Counted from the first letter of the stretch, positions 37,579-47,564 are shown. The stretch: 64,000 bases of DNA from Methylobacillus rhizosphaerae (GCF_900187985.1 NZ_FZOA01000003.1:62001-126000); one strand, 5' to 3'. The notes: generated by a model from the sequence alone, not told the origin. Numbers and translations are program-made.

Positions 37579-39408
37579 ATGCAGGCGCAAACCGCCGCTC
37601 AGCAGTTGCTGGAGCAAACCTTCGGCTACAGCACTTTCCGCGGACCGCAGGAATCCATCGTCCATCATGTTGCCAGTGGCGGTGATGCGCTGGTGCTGAT
37701 GCCCACGGGCGGCGGAAAATCCCTGTGCTACCAGATTCCCGCCCTGCTGAGACAGGGTGTGGGCATCGTGGTTTCTCCCCTGATTGCCTTGATGCAGGAT
37801 CAGGTGGATGCACTGCGCCAGCTGGGCGTGCGTGCCGCCTTCATCAATTCCAGCCTGGATGCGGATACCGCACGTGCCACTTACCAGACCCTGATGCGTG
37901 GCGAGCTGGATATCCTGTATGTGGCGCCAGAACGGCTGGTCGCCCCCAATTTTCTCAGTACGCTGCATGAGATTCAGCAGCGCTTCGGCATTGCCCTGTT
38001 TGCCATTGACGAAGCACATTGCGTTTCACAATGGGGACACGATTTCCGCCCGGAATACCGCCAGCTCACCGTGCTGCATGAAGTGTTTCCCGATGTGCCG
38101 CGCATTGCCCTGACTGCCACGGCAGATGCGCCGACCCGTCATGAGATCGTCGAGCGACTGGGCCTGGACAGTGCAGAGCAATTCATTTCCAGCTTTGACC
38201 GCCCGAATATCCGCTATCGCGTAACGTTGAAGAACAATGCGCGTCAGCAGCTGCTTGCCTTTCTTGCGTCCGAGCACCCGCACGATGCCGGTATTGTCTA
38301 TTGCCTGTCGCGGCGCAAGGTGGAAGAAACCGCCCTCTGGTTGAAAGAGCAAGGCTGGAATGCCTTGCCCTACCATGCCGGACTGGATGCTGGCATACGC
38401 CAGGCCAACCAGCAGCGTTTTCTGCGCGAGGAAGGCATCATCATGGTAGCGACCGTGGCGTTCGGCATGGGCATAGATAAACCCAATGTACGGTTTGTCG
38501 CGCACCTGGACCTGCCCAAGAGTATGGAAGGTTATTATCAGGAAACCGGCCGCGCCGGACGCGATGGCCTGGATGCCAATGCCTGGATGGTCTACGGCCT
38601 GGGTGATGTGGTGAATATGCGTCAGCTGCTGAGCGGCAGTGATACGCCGGAAGAGCGCAAGCGCCTGGAACGCCAGAAGCTGGATGCCCTGCTCGGCTAT
38701 TGTGAATCCACCCATTGCCGCCACCAATCCATCCTGCGCTATTTTGGCGAGCAACATGCGGGGAGTTGTGGCCAGTGCGATAACTGCCTCAACCCCGTCA
38801 ATACCTGGAACGGTACTGAAGCTGCCCGCATGGCGCTTTCATGTGTCTACCGCAGTGGACAGCGTTTTGGTGCCGGTCACCTGATCGATATCCTGCTGGG
38901 TAAAAGCACTGAGCAGATCAAGCGTTTCAACCATCATTCCCTGTCTACTTTCGGCATTGGCAAATCGCTGAACCAGGCACAATGGAGCAGCGTGCTCCGC
39001 CAGCTTGTGGCTGCGGGCCTGCTGGCAACGGATATGGAAGGTTATGGCGGCCTGCGGCTGACGGAAGCAGCACGTCCTTTGCTGCGCGGCGAAGCTGAGA
39101 TATGGTTGCGCAGCGACCCACCGGATACGCGAAGCAGCAAGGCAGAACGTGCCAGCCAGACACGCGAGGCCTACAAGGAAGTCCAGGATGATCCGCTCTG
39201 GCTTGCACTCAAAGCCAGGCGGCTGGAGCTTGCCAGGGAACAAGAGGTGCCGCCTTATGTCATTTTCCACGACAGCACATTACTGGAAATTCTCCACCAG
39301 AAACCGCAAGACCTGCAGGCAATGGGGCGTATCAGCGGCATTGGCGAGGCAAAACTCGCACGTTATGGCGCAGATTTTCTGCAAGTATTGAACGAACATG
39401 CCGACTGA
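37579..39408 (+). CDS. recQ: ATP-dependent DNA helicase RecQ
   Basis: 3'-5' DNA helicase of the RecFOR repair pathway. The 609 residues match E. coli RecQ length. Motif I is [10 protein letters not shown] near residue 50, followed by DEAHC near 147, SFDRPNIRY and the [10 protein letters not shown] motif VI. The zinc-binding cysteines ([20 protein letters not shown]) are near 380-405. The winged-helix RQC domain is at about 410-510 and the HRDC domain at the C-terminus (about 530-605, [14 protein letters not shown]). It follows rhlE after 12 bases and overlaps the upstream part of the YaiI frame. Confidence 0.97.
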   Translation: MQAQTAAQQLLEQTFGYSTFRGPQESIVHHVASGGDALVLMPTGGGKSLCYQIPALLRQGVGIVVSPLIALMQDQVDALRQLGVRAAFINSSLDADTARATYQTLMRGELDILYVAPERLVAPNFLSTLHEIQQRFGIALFAIDEAHCVSQWGHDFRPEYRQLTVLHEVFPDVPRIALTATADAPTRHEIVERLGLDSAEQFISSFDRPNIRYRVTLKNNARQQLLAFLASEHPHDAGIVYCLSRRKVEETALWLKEQGWNALPYHAGLDAGIRQANQQRFLREEGIIMVATVAFGMGIDKPNVRFVAHLDLPKSMEGYYQETGRAGRDGLDANAWMVYGLGDVVNMRQLLSGSDTPEERKRLERQKLDALLGYCESTHCRHQSILRYFGEQHAGSCGQCDNCLNPVNTWNGTEAARMALSCVYRSGQRFGAGHLIDILLGKSTEQIKRFNHHSLSTFGIGKSLNQAQWSSVLRQLVAAGLLATDMEGYGGLRLTEAARPLLRGEAEIWLRSDPPDTRSSKAERASQTREAYKEVQDDPLWLALKARRLELAREQEVPPYVIFHDSTLLEILHQKPQDLQAMGRISGIGEAKLARYGADFLQVLNEHAD

Positions 39409-39427
39409 TTCAAAGGAACAATCACAT

Positions 39428-39901
39428 ATGGTGCAAATCTGGGTTGATGCTGATGCCTGCCCTGTTGTCGTCAAGGAAATCCTGTTTCGGGCTGCGGAAC
39501 GTACTGGCATCATGGTGACGCTGGTTGCCAATAAACTGCTGCGTGTACCGCCCTCCCCGCATATCCGCGCCTTGCAGGTACCGGGAGGATTCGATGTTAC
39601 CGACAAGGAAATCGTGCAGAAACTGGAAGCTGGCGACCTGGTCATTACGGCAGATATTCCATTGGCAGCAGAAGTGATTGCCAAGGGTGGGCATGCCCTG
39701 AACCCGCGCGGCGAGATGTACGATAAAGGCAGCATAGGCGAGCGGTTGGCTATGCGCCACTTCATGGAAGATCTGCGCAATAGCGGTGTGGAACTGGGAG
39801 GCCCGGCTTCGTTCAGCCAGTCGGATCGCCAGGCGTTTGCCGCAGCGCTGGATCGTTTCATTCAACAACATCTGCCTAAGAATCAAGGCAATTCGTCATA
39901 A
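39428..39901 (+). CDS. YaiI/DUF188 family protein
   Basis: Cytosolic protein of 157 residues from ATG 39428 ([18 protein letters not shown]), with AAGGAA about 11 bases upstream. A longer ATG frame from 39398 would overlap recQ. Family markers are WVDADACP, VVDxxP-like [33 protein letters not shown] and the RHFMEDLR segment, a PIN-like fold with unknown biochemical role. It is probably co-transcribed with recQ and the lipocalin gene. Confidence 0.9.
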   Translation: MVQIWVDADACPVVVKEILFRAAERTGIMVTLVANKLLRVPPSPHIRALQVPGGFDVTDKEIVQKLEAGDLVITADIPLAAEVIAKGGHALNPRGEMYDKGSIGERLAMRHFMEDLRNSGVELGGPASFSQSDRQAFAAALDRFIQQHLPKNQGNSS

Positions 39902-39911
39902 AGAGATCACC

Positions 39912-40487
39912 ATGCTGCTCATGAAACGTGTGTGCTGGTTTTTGTCCGTATGCTGCCTGCTGGCCTGTACTGGCACTGCCACCCCCACAGGGCTGCAGCC
40001 TGTCACTGGGTTCAAGCCGGATCAATATCTGGGTAACTGGTATGAGATCGCACGCCTGGATCATTCGTTTGAACGGGGATTGCAGCAGGTGACTGCCACC
40101 TACAGCTTGCGCGAGGATGGCGGGCTGAAAGTAATCAATCGGGGCTATGACACGAAGAAACAGGAATGGAAAGAAGCTGAAGGCAAGGCCTATTTGGTCA
40201 ACGGCCCTGATACCGGCAAGCTGAAAGTTTCTTTTTTCGGGCCTTTTTACGGTGCTTACAACATCATCGCTCTTGACCAGGTCAACTACAATTTTGCCAT
40301 GGTCGCAGGCCCTGATCGCGATTATCTCTGGATACTCTCGCGCACACCGACACTATCCTTCCCCATCAAGGCGGAACTGATTGCCCGGGCTCAAGCCTGG
40401 GGCTTTAATACCAGCGAGTTGATTTTTGTCGACCAGAGTGGTGGCAACTCCATCCAGCCAGCCCATCGCGATACATTCAGACATTAA
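39912..40487 (+). CDS. blc: Outer-membrane lipocalin Blc
   Basis: Bacterial lipocalin anchored as a lipoprotein. In 191 residues the signal ends with the lipobox LLAC (Cys around residue 17, followed by TGTAT). Lipocalin motif 1 is DQYLGNWYEIARLDHSFERG near 35-55. LNPRG-like later strands include KVSFFGPFYGAYNIIALD and DYLWILSRTPT. It binds lysophospholipids in E. coli. The ATG at 39912 follows the YaiI stop by 10 bases. Confidence 0.93.
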   Translation: MLLMKRVCWFLSVCCLLACTGTATPTGLQPVTGFKPDQYLGNWYEIARLDHSFERGLQQVTATYSLREDGGLKVINRGYDTKKQEWKEAEGKAYLVNGPDTGKLKVSFFGPFYGAYNIIALDQVNYNFAMVAGPDRDYLWILSRTPTLSFPIKAELIARAQAWGFNTSELIFVDQSGGNSIQPAHRDTFRH

Positions 40488-40530
40488 TGCACCGATGTCA
40501 GGAATCTAGTTAGAGAAAGCGCACAGCAAA

Positions 40531-40551
40531 ACCCCGGATCAAGTCCGGGGT
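40531..40551 (-). terminator. Terminator of the EF-hand/BON gene
   Basis: An 8-bp stem (ACCCCGGA / TCCGGGGT) with a short loop is followed on the minus strand by TTTT. A second hairpin (TGCGGC / GCCGCA, about 40567-40584) precedes it. It lies between convergent blc and the BON gene. Confidence 0.7.
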
Positions 40552-40590
40552 GGCGAAGATCTGTCATTGCGGCCTTGCAGCCGCAGACAC

Positions 40591-41103
40591 TTATTTGACG
40601 ATCAGGCTGTTCTTGACTGACTTGACGCCCTCCACTGCCTTGGCAATGGCACCGGCCTTGCTGACCTGGGCGCTGGAATCCACAAAGCCGCTCAGCTGCA
40701 CTATGCCTTTGTATGTTTCCACACTGACATGCAGCCCTTTCAGGCCTTCTTCTTTTACGATACCGGCTTTTACCTTGGCAGTAATCGTACTGTCATCCAC
40801 GAGACGTCCGACTTCCTTTTTCTGCTGGGCTATTTTGTAATCACTGTATTCCTGCTGGTTCAGCTTGGCATCCTTGTTCTTGTCGGCGGCAGTGAATCGT
40901 TCTTTGGTATAAAAGCTGTCCTTGCTGGCCTCCGAAAAATTCAATACTCCGTCATTGTTGATATCCAGCTCACGGAACTGCTTAACCTCAGGGCTCTGGT
41001 TGATCTCCTCCGACATGGTCACTGCCCAGGCGCTGCCAGCTGCTAGCATGCATGTCAGTGGAATGGCAATGATCAGGGTGTTGATCTTGAATGGGTAACG
41101 CAT
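40591..41103 (-). CDS. Periplasmic EF-hand + BON domain protein
   Basis: Exported 170-residue protein with a signal peptide (about 1-27, ending SAWA). A pair of EF-hand loops follows, DINNDGVLNFSE at about 47-58 and DKNKDAKLNQQE at about 74-85. The C-terminal BON domain (about 100-170, DDSTITAKVKAGIVKEEGLKG, VQLSGFVDSSAQVSKA) is typical of proteins near the outer membrane. Calcium or another hard cation could be bound by the EF-hands. Stress-induced OsmY-like BON proteins usually lack them. The ribosome site AGGAGGG is strong. Confidence 0.9.
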   Translation of the reverse strand: MRYPFKINTLIIAIPLTCMLAAGSAWAVTMSEEINQSPEVKQFRELDINNDGVLNFSEASKDSFYTKERFTAADKNKDAKLNQQEYSDYKIAQQKKEVGRLVDDSTITAKVKAGIVKEEGLKGLHVSVETYKGIVQLSGFVDSSAQVSKAGAIAKAVEGVKSVKNSLIVK

Positions 41104-41304
41104 ACTGCCCTCCTACTTATTATTGTGTACGCTAATATGTTATTATCGCCTCAATGCAACGGCCATCAGTTGCCCACTGGAAATAGTGTCAGAATCCACT
41201 GACATGCCTTGAAGGTCGCCTTTTCATAGCCATTCAGGTACAGTCGGAACCCTGCGGGGTGCTCAAGCCCATGATTTCAACCATTCCAGACAGTTAGAAC
41301 CACG

Positions 41305-42000
41305 ATGCAGCCTCTCTCCAGATTTGTTAGTCTTTTTCTCGTGATTGCCACTCTGGGCGTGCAGCCGTATGCCTGGGCGGAGATTGAGGAAGATGGCAGG
41401 GTATGGCTCAATTTCACCATGGAAGGCATCTTGTCCGAACAGAACCGACTGGGCTGGTATGCCGAATTTCAGCCACGCTGGAAAGAGGAAGGCCGGGAAA
41501 ATGACCAGGTCATCATCCGTCCGGCACTGAATTACCGGGTTTCAGATCGTGCCAGTATCTGGCTGGGTTATGCCGATATCAGGACACAGTCGGAACAGGG
41601 GGAAAACCATGAACAACGTTGGTGGCAACAATTCATGTATACCTTTCCCGCCACTTCCAGCGGGATCGTCCTGACCAGCCGCACGCGTCTGGAACAGCGT
41701 CATCTTGATACCGGGAGTGATACAGGCCACCGTCTGCGCCAGCTGGTACGCGTGATCAAGAAAGTGGAAGGCGCTGAATCCTTGAGCTGGCTGTTATGGA
41801 ATGAACTATTCATCAACACCCGCAGCACTGACTGGGGCGCATTGAGCGGTTTTGACCAGAACCGCGCCTTTGCGGGCGTTGCCTGGCAGGCCACATCACA
41901 TGCCAGGCTGGAAATCGGCTATGTAAACCAGTTTATACGCGGCCATACCTTTGACCGCATGCACCACGTGCTGTCTACTTCCCTATTCCTACGCTTCTAG
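41305..42000 (+). CDS. DUF2490 outer-membrane beta-barrel-like protein
   Basis: This 231-residue exported protein has a signal peptide (about 1-25, ending AWAE). Alternating aromatic beta-strand segments (WYAEFQPRWKEEG, ASIWLGYADIRTQ, ARLEIGYVNQFIRG) and a terminal LFLRF follow, typical of DUF2490. The function is unknown. Its stop overlaps the convergent histidine-kinase gene by four bases. Confidence 0.85.
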   Translation: MQPLSRFVSLFLVIATLGVQPYAWAEIEEDGRVWLNFTMEGILSEQNRLGWYAEFQPRWKEEGRENDQVIIRPALNYRVSDRASIWLGYADIRTQSEQGENHEQRWWQQFMYTFPATSSGIVLTSRTRLEQRHLDTGSDTGHRLRQLVRVIKKVEGAESLSWLLWNELFINTRSTDWGALSGFDQNRAFAGVAWQATSHARLEIGYVNQFIRGHTFDRMHHVLSTSLFLRF

Positions 42001-43418
42001 GCACTGCCCAGCCTGGTAGGAATAATGACCATCAGACTGAAGCCCTGGTCAGGTGCGCTCGTGATATCCACACTACCGCCCAACGCCATGATGCGGCTGC
42101 GGATACCGGAAAGTCCATGGGTGGTGGATGTTTTCTTATCCAGGTCAGTCCCGATGCCGTTATCATCAATTTCCAGTTTAAGATGATCCAGTGAATCCAC
42201 CAGGTGTACCGAGACTTCTGTTGCCTGGGCGTACTTGCTCGCGTTGTTGAGCGTTTCCTGTACCACGCGGTACACAATCAGGCTCACGGTTTCCTGCAGC
42301 TCAACCGTTTCGTCCGGGAGAATAAGATCCAGCGTCCACTCATTACGTTCCGCCATATCTTCCACCAGTGACCTGAGTGCAGGCCAAAAACCGATGGTGC
42401 TGATGATGGAAGGATGCAGGTTATGCACGACCTGCCGCTTGAACTCTATGCCTCGTTTCAGGTAACCCATGGTTTTGTCCAGCTTGTCCACCAGCTCCGG
42501 TTCCCTGTCCTTGACCCGGCGTATTGTCCAGGCAATATCCATCTTGGTGGCCGTCAGGATGGAGCCCAACTCGTCATGCAGTTCACGTGCCAGTTTCTGC
42601 CGTGCACGTTCCACATCAGACTGGTAGTCCAAAGCCAGTGTTTTCATCATATAGGAGTTTTCGCGCATACGCTCTTCATAGGTTTCGCAATCCCTGGCAA
42701 GCTGCTGACGCAGCTGGTCACGATGATTCATTTCCTGTACCAGCTGGCGGATGACCATGATCACAAGCAGTAACAACAACAGCGTAGAGCCGATCACCGC
42801 ACTGCGGGTAATCACGATTGTTTTCTCGCGCTTCTGCATCAGTTTTGTCTGTGCCTGGCTTTGCTGGTCGATCAATGTTTGCGTGTACTGCATGAATTTG
42901 GCCATTTCTGCCGCACCATGATCCAGCTTGACGACTTGCAATGCCTCTTCTTCCTTGCCTGTCTGCACTAGCGAAATTGCCAGCTTCATTTCAGCATTCC
43001 TGGCTTCCAGGCTGGAGCTGAGCGCGATCAACCAGCTCTGCTCCTGCTTGTCCTGCATGAAATCAGTTTGACTGGTCAGCAAACCTTCCACTTTCTGGAT
43101 GTACCGGCGAGATGCGTCAATCGCCTGGTCAAATGCGGAAACCAGTTCATTTTTGTGGTTCAGGAGATAGCCACGCTGTGCGCTTTCGGCCTGGTTGAGA
43201 CTGGTACGCAATTGCTGCAATACCATGATATTGCGCTGCACCTGGCTGATTTGCGCGCTCTGCTTCTCTATTTCCACGATCCAGGCGTCCGTGATGAATA
43301 CCGCGATCAGTGCCAGCACCATGGCCGCAAGCAGAATCGCCAGAACGCGCCCACCCAGGCGCTTGACCAGCTTGTCACCCCAACGGGCCAATATATTGCC
43401 AAATGCTTTTATGTCCAT
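41997..43418 (-). CDS. CHASE3/HisKA_3 sensor histidine kinase (NarX/DegS type)
   Basis: Membrane sensor of a two-component system. In 473 residues, a first transmembrane helix is at about 24-46. A periplasmic CHASE3-like helical domain follows (about 48-195, AESAQRGYLL), then a second helix at about 203-225. A coiled coil leads to HisKA_3, with the phosphorylation site H281 in RELHDELGSILTATK. The HATPase_c domain has NASKYA near 390, DNGIG, and GLSGIRSRI. This kinase type pairs with LuxR-type regulators, and the divergent gene at 43648 encodes one. Confidence 0.93.
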   Translation of the reverse strand: MDIKAFGNILARWGDKLVKRLGGRVLAILLAAMVLALIAVFITDAWIVEIEKQSAQISQVQRNIMVLQQLRTSLNQAESAQRGYLLNHKNELVSAFDQAIDASRRYIQKVEGLLTSQTDFMQDKQEQSWLIALSSSLEARNAEMKLAISLVQTGKEEEALQVVKLDHGAAEMAKFMQYTQTLIDQQSQAQTKLMQKREKTIVITRSAVIGSTLLLLLLVIMVIRQLVQEMNHRDQLRQQLARDCETYEERMRENSYMMKTLALDYQSDVERARQKLARELHDELGSILTATKMDIAWTIRRVKDREPELVDKLDKTMGYLKRGIEFKRQVVHNLHPSIISTIGFWPALRSLVEDMAERNEWTLDLILPDETVELQETVSLIVYRVVQETLNNASKYAQATEVSVHLVDSLDHLKLEIDDNGIGTDLDKKTSTTHGLSGIRSRIMALGGSVDITSAPDQGFSLMVIIPTRLGSA

Positions 43419-43647
43419 TACTCCTCAATCATGATGTCAGTCTTTTCTGACAAGGAATTCAGCAGCCTTCCACTCATCAGTAAAGTAACGATAGCCTACA
43501 GTGTAATCCATATCGTGAACACCTATTATTTGTCCTGCCCGTCCCAGAAATGTGTCAAGGCACTGCAGATAAAAACTTGAAGATCAGGACCTGCCACTTT
43601 AGTATCAATCCTTGTCACATCCTTTATTTGAAGAGCCACCAGTATTT

Positions 43648-44280
43648 ATGAAGAATATTCTGCTTGTTGATGACCACAAAATTGTGCGCGATGGCTTGCG
43701 CAACCTGATTGAGCTCGAACCGGACATGCAGGTGACAGGAGAAGCAGCTACAGGGCTGGAAGCCATCAAATTGGTCAGGCAAAACCAGTATGATGCGATT
43801 GTTATGGATATTGCGATGCCGGATAAAAACGGTGTCGATACCCTGCATGATTTGCGCCATGTCTCCCCGGATGTACCCGTGCTGATTCTGAGCGGCTACG
43901 GGGAAGAACAGTATGCGCTAAACCTCATGCGCAGTGGCTGCAAGGGTTATCTCTCGAAAGATGCAGATTCCGAGGAGATCATCAAGGCCATCCGCACCAT
44001 CGCAAACGGTAAGCGCTATATTTCATCCGAGCTGGCAGAGCTCATGACCAACGAATTGAGCCATCCTTCCGAGAAACTACTGCATGAAACCCTGTCTGAC
44101 CGTGAGTTTCAGGTGTTCTTTAAACTGGCCAGCGGCCTGAGTGCCACGGAAATTGGCAAGGAATTATGTATCAGCGTCAAAACAGTCAGTACCTATCGCA
44201 CTCGCATCATGGAGAAAATGAGCCTGAAGACCAATGCAGACCTGACGTATTACGCCATCAAGAATCAGTTGATTGCATAA
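43648..44280 (+). CDS. LuxR/NarL-type response regulator
   Basis: A 210-residue regulator from ATG 43648 (MKNILLVDDHK), with receiver domain 1-120. The acidic pocket is DD near 8-9, the phospho-acceptor is D54 in MDIAMPDKNG, and the K is in YLSKDADS. A GerE-type helix-turn-helix lies at about 145-205 (LSDREFQVFFKLASGLSATEIG split, SVKTVSTYRTRIMEKM). It is divergent from the CHASE3 histidine kinase, its likely partner. Confidence 0.94.
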   Translation: MKNILLVDDHKIVRDGLRNLIELEPDMQVTGEAATGLEAIKLVRQNQYDAIVMDIAMPDKNGVDTLHDLRHVSPDVPVLILSGYGEEQYALNLMRSGCKGYLSKDADSEEIIKAIRTIANGKRYISSELAELMTNELSHPSEKLLHETLSDREFQVFFKLASGLSATEIGKELCISVKTVSTYRTRIMEKMSLKTNADLTYYAIKNQLIA

Positions 44281-44382
44281 AGGCCATCATTCCGGTGGGT
44301 ATCAGAATTTGTAGGAATCTTGCGGATAGTGAAAAGCAAAACACCTGGATAAGATGACGTGAAGCTGGTTATGGGAACCATC

Positions 44383-44805
44383 ATGAAACAAAGCCTCCCG
44401 GATGTGGAGCAATATCTGCGAAAAATGAAAGTACTTCTGGTAGAAGACTCCATGCTGCTGCGGGACGCTATCATGAACATTCTTTCCGACTGTCCGGACC
44501 TGACGTTTACAGGTGTTGCGCTGAGCCAGGATGAGGCGATTCATCAACTATACCAGCAGCCCTTCGATCTGTTGCTGGTTGATATCGAACTTGCACAAGG
44601 CAATGGTTTTGAGGTTATCAAGGCGACCCAGCAGGATAGCTATCCTTTTTCACGCCCGGCCTATTTTATCCTGACCAATCATACCTATCCGCAATACCGA
44701 CAGATGGCACGCACCCTGGGGGTGGAACACTTTTTCGACAAATCCATGGATTTTGATCTGGCGATTGAAACCATAGAAGCACAAGCAGCAAAATTCTCTG
44801 CCTGA
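44383..44805 (+). CDS. Receiver-only response regulator (CheY-like)
   Basis: A 140-residue single-domain receiver. The acidic pair E21-D22 and MKVLLVEDSML are followed by phospho-acceptor D67 in LLVDIELAQGNG. The Ser/Thr switch is in ILTNHT and the conserved lysine in FDKSMDF. There is no output domain. The start is uncertain: ATG 44383 has a GGGAA site, and ATG 44425 is the domain-minimal start. It lies 100 bases after the NarL-type regulator and 165 bases before the bd-oxidase operon, so it may modulate the same pathway (inference). Confidence 0.85.
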   Translation: MKQSLPDVEQYLRKMKVLLVEDSMLLRDAIMNILSDCPDLTFTGVALSQDEAIHQLYQQPFDLLLVDIELAQGNGFEVIKATQQDSYPFSRPAYFILTNHTYPQYRQMARTLGVEHFFDKSMDFDLAIETIEAQAAKFSA

Positions 44806-44969
44806 ATCAGGCGCATGGCATCACACGCAATCTGTGATGGTATTTATCCTTAAACCTGTATCTATTTAACGCTGGCATTACCCAGTAAGCTAGGGGTATT
44901 GAATTCAGGCAATCCCATGCTCTCATGATTTGCCTGTACGGTAGATAATCAAGGAGCCTGAACACTACC

Positions 44970-46400
44970 ATGCCTGATTTTTCTGCACTTGACCTCGCAC
45001 GTATCCAGTTCGCATTCACGGTTTCGTTCCACATTATTTTCCCCTCCATCACCATTGGTCTTGCCAGCTATCTGTTTGTGCTGGAAGCCCTGTGGCTGAA
45101 AACCAGCAAGGATGTTTACAAGGACCTTTACCACTACTGGCTCAAGATATTTGGTGTCAATTTTGGCATGGGGGTGGTTTCCGGCCTGGTCATGGCCTAT
45201 CAGTTTGGCACCAACTGGAGCGGGTTTTCCACATTTTCCGGCAGCATTACCGGCCCATTGCTGACGTATGAGGTATTAACTGCATTTTTCCTGGAAGCCG
45301 GCTTCCTTGGCGTCATGATGTTTGGCTGGAGTCGTGTTGGGCCTGGCCTGCATTTGCTTTCCACGGCCATGGTCGCGCTGGGCACCCTGATCTCCGCCAC
45401 ATGGATCCTGGCCTCCAACAGCTGGATGCAGACACCGCAAGGATTTGAAATTGCCAATGGTGTCGCCGTGCCCACGGACTGGTGGCAGATTATTTTCAAT
45501 CCTTCCTTCCCGTACCGCCTACTGCATATGAGCGTGGCGGCATTCCTCGCCACGGCGCTCATGGTCGGCGCAGCTGGAGCCTGGCATCTGCTGCGCAAGC
45601 AGAATAGTATCGGGGTGCGCACCATGCTCTCAATGGCAATGTGGATGCTGCTCATCGTGGCACCGATTCAAGCCGTCATTGGGGATTTCCATGGCCTCAA
45701 CACCCTCAAGCACCAGCCTGCGAAGATTGCAGCCATTGAAGGCCACTGGCAGAACCACGATGGTAAGGCTGTTCCCTTGTTGTTATTCGGCTTGCCGGAC
45801 ATGAAAGAGGAAAAAACACACTTTTCTGTTGGTGTTCCTCATCTCGGCAGCCTGATACTCACACACACCTGGGATGGGCAGATTCCGGCGCTCAAGGATT
45901 TTCCTGCCGAAGATCGCCCGAATGCCAGTATCATTTTCTGGTCATTCCGCATCATGGTAGGTTTGGGCCTGCTGATGATTGCGCTCGGCATATGGAGTTT
46001 GTGGCTGCGTTACCAGCAACTCCTGTTTTCCCACAAGGGATTCCTGCGATTCGCGCTCTGTATGGGCCCCACTGGCGTCATTGCCATCCTTGCTGGCTGG
46101 TTTACAACAGAAGTCGGGCGGCAACCTTGGGTAGTTTATGGCATCATGCGTACCGCAGATGCAGTGTCCAACCATGACATTGCCTCACTGGCAGCATCAC
46201 TGGCATTATTTGTCGTGGTCTATCTGTTCGTGTTCGGTGTCGGCATTGGCTATCTTCTGCACCTGATGCGCCTGCCCGTCCCGCATTCAGTCCATGAGCC
46301 GGATGGAGGCCCTGGTCAAGCCCGGCAACCGATGCGGCCGCTGTCTACGCCAGATGAACCATTTTCACTGACAACACCTTTGTCCAACGCTAAGGAATAG
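44970..46400 (+). CDS. cydA: Cyanide-insensitive bd-type ubiquinol oxidase, subunit I
   Basis: Haem-bearing subunit of a cytochrome bd-type oxidase that reduces O2 to water with quinol. It has 476 residues, shorter than E. coli CydA (522). The Q-loop is short and lacks the C-terminal insertion, as in CIO (CioA). Visible family features are the haem ligand region ARIQFAFTVSFHIIFPS, MGVVSGLVMAYQFGTNW, QAVIGDFHGLN, and GRQPWVVYG. A ribosome site AAGGAG precedes it. It is followed by cydB and a DUF2474 micro-subunit. Confidence 0.94.
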   Translation: MPDFSALDLARIQFAFTVSFHIIFPSITIGLASYLFVLEALWLKTSKDVYKDLYHYWLKIFGVNFGMGVVSGLVMAYQFGTNWSGFSTFSGSITGPLLTYEVLTAFFLEAGFLGVMMFGWSRVGPGLHLLSTAMVALGTLISATWILASNSWMQTPQGFEIANGVAVPTDWWQIIFNPSFPYRLLHMSVAAFLATALMVGAAGAWHLLRKQNSIGVRTMLSMAMWMLLIVAPIQAVIGDFHGLNTLKHQPAKIAAIEGHWQNHDGKAVPLLLFGLPDMKEEKTHFSVGVPHLGSLILTHTWDGQIPALKDFPAEDRPNASIIFWSFRIMVGLGLLMIALGIWSLWLRYQQLLFSHKGFLRFALCMGPTGVIAILAGWFTTEVGRQPWVVYGIMRTADAVSNHDIASLAASLALFVVVYLFVFGVGIGYLLHLMRLPVPHSVHEPDGGPGQARQPMRPLSTPDEPFSLTTPLSNAKE

Positions 46401-46406
46401 TAGTTG

Positions 46407-47414
46407 ATGGAATTCGATTTACCCATGATATGGCTGATAGTCATCATGTTTGCAATCACCATGTATGTGATCATGGATGGTTTTGATCTTGGTATTGGCA
46501 TCATGTTTCCGTTTGTCCGGGACAAGCATGACCGCGACGTGATGATGAATACGGTTGCCCCCGTCTGGGATGGCAATGAAACCTGGCTGGTTCTGGGCGG
46601 CGCCGGCCTGATGGCAGCATTTCCCCTGGCATATGCAACGGTGTTGAGCGCGCTTTACCAGCCCATTATCCTGATGCTGCTGGGGCTGATTTTCCGTGGT
46701 GTTGCCTTTGAATTCCGCTTCAAGGCACCGGAAAAAGAACAGCCGTTATGGGACAAGGCATTTATCGGTGGCTCCATCACCGCGGCATTTTTCCAGGGTG
46801 TCACGCTGGGCGCGTATATCAACGGTATCATCCTGCATGATCACACATTTTCCGGGAACGCATTTGACTGGCTCACGCCATTTTCCCTGTTCACCGGTCT
46901 CGGCGTCACGGTAGCCTATGCCCTGCTCGGCAGCACCTGGCTCATCATGAAAACAGAAGGCGAACTGCAACAACGCATGCTGCAACTCACCCGCCCTCTT
47001 GTCGGCCTGGTCGTCATTGCATTGGCCGGTGTCAGTATCTGGACACCACTGGCACACCCAGACATTGCAGAACGCTGGTTCAGTCTGCCCAATTTCTATT
47101 TCCTCTCCCTGGTGCCATTACTGGTAATCATCAGCCTGTATTCCCTGATGCGTGAACTCAAGTCAGGCTACGACAGGCAGCCCTTCATCTCGGCGCTGAT
47201 CATTGTCCTGCTCGGTCTCCTCGGCCTGGCAATCAGTATCTGGCCCAACATCATTCCACCCAACATCACGATATGGGAGGCGGCGGCACCCGCTTCCAGC
47301 TTGAAATTCGCTCTGATAGGCACACTGGCAATTGTGCCTGTCATTCTCGGCTACACCATCTGGTCCTACCGCGTGTTCAAGGGCAAGGTACGTCACGGCG
47401 ATGGCTACCACTGA
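46407..47414 (+). CDS. cydB: Cytochrome bd-type oxidase, subunit II
   Basis: A 335-residue membrane subunit. Markers are YVIMDGFDLGIGIM near the start, VWDGNETWLVLGGAGLMAAFP, and GVTLGAYINGI. The ATG at 46407 is chosen over a TTG one codon earlier. It lies six bases after cydA, and its end overlaps the micro-subunit gene. Confidence 0.95.
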   Translation: MEFDLPMIWLIVIMFAITMYVIMDGFDLGIGIMFPFVRDKHDRDVMMNTVAPVWDGNETWLVLGGAGLMAAFPLAYATVLSALYQPIILMLLGLIFRGVAFEFRFKAPEKEQPLWDKAFIGGSITAAFFQGVTLGAYINGIILHDHTFSGNAFDWLTPFSLFTGLGVTVAYALLGSTWLIMKTEGELQQRMLQLTRPLVGLVVIALAGVSIWTPLAHPDIAERWFSLPNFYFLSLVPLLVIISLYSLMRELKSGYDRQPFISALIIVLLGLLGLAISIWPNIIPPNITIWEAAAPASSLKFALIGTLAIVPVILGYTIWSYRVFKGKVRHGDGYH

Positions 47415-47550
47415 AACAAGCAGGCATTGTCCTGCCTGGCTCAAGCGCCTGGGCTGGCTATGCCTGATCTGGAGTGCCAGTGTGCTGGCAATGCTGATTG
47501 CCGCATACCTCATGCGCCTCTTCATGCAGATGATCGGCCTGCATGCCTGA
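47401..47550 (+). CDS. DUF2474 micro-subunit of the bd oxidase
   Basis: A 49-residue protein (MATTETSRHCPAWLKRLGWL...) with one membrane span (LIWSASVLAMLIAAYLM). It starts inside the last codons of cydB (ATG 47401, 14-base overlap). DUF2474 proteins are the usual third gene of CIO operons and correspond functionally to CydX. Confidence 0.85.
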   Translation: MATTETSRHCPAWLKRLGWLCLIWSASVLAMLIAAYLMRLFMQMIGLHA

Positions 47551-47564
47551 TAAGCCAGTTTGGT

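Noticed and set aside
36631-38019. Minus-strand open frame of 462 codons under rhlE and recQ
   Set aside because: Antisense to two well-supported helicase genes and spans their junction; repetitive composition only mirrors the low-complexity rhlE tail.
44806-44969. FNR/ANR box before cydA
   Set aside because: No TTGAT-N4-ATCAA-like dyad could be found in the 164 bases.
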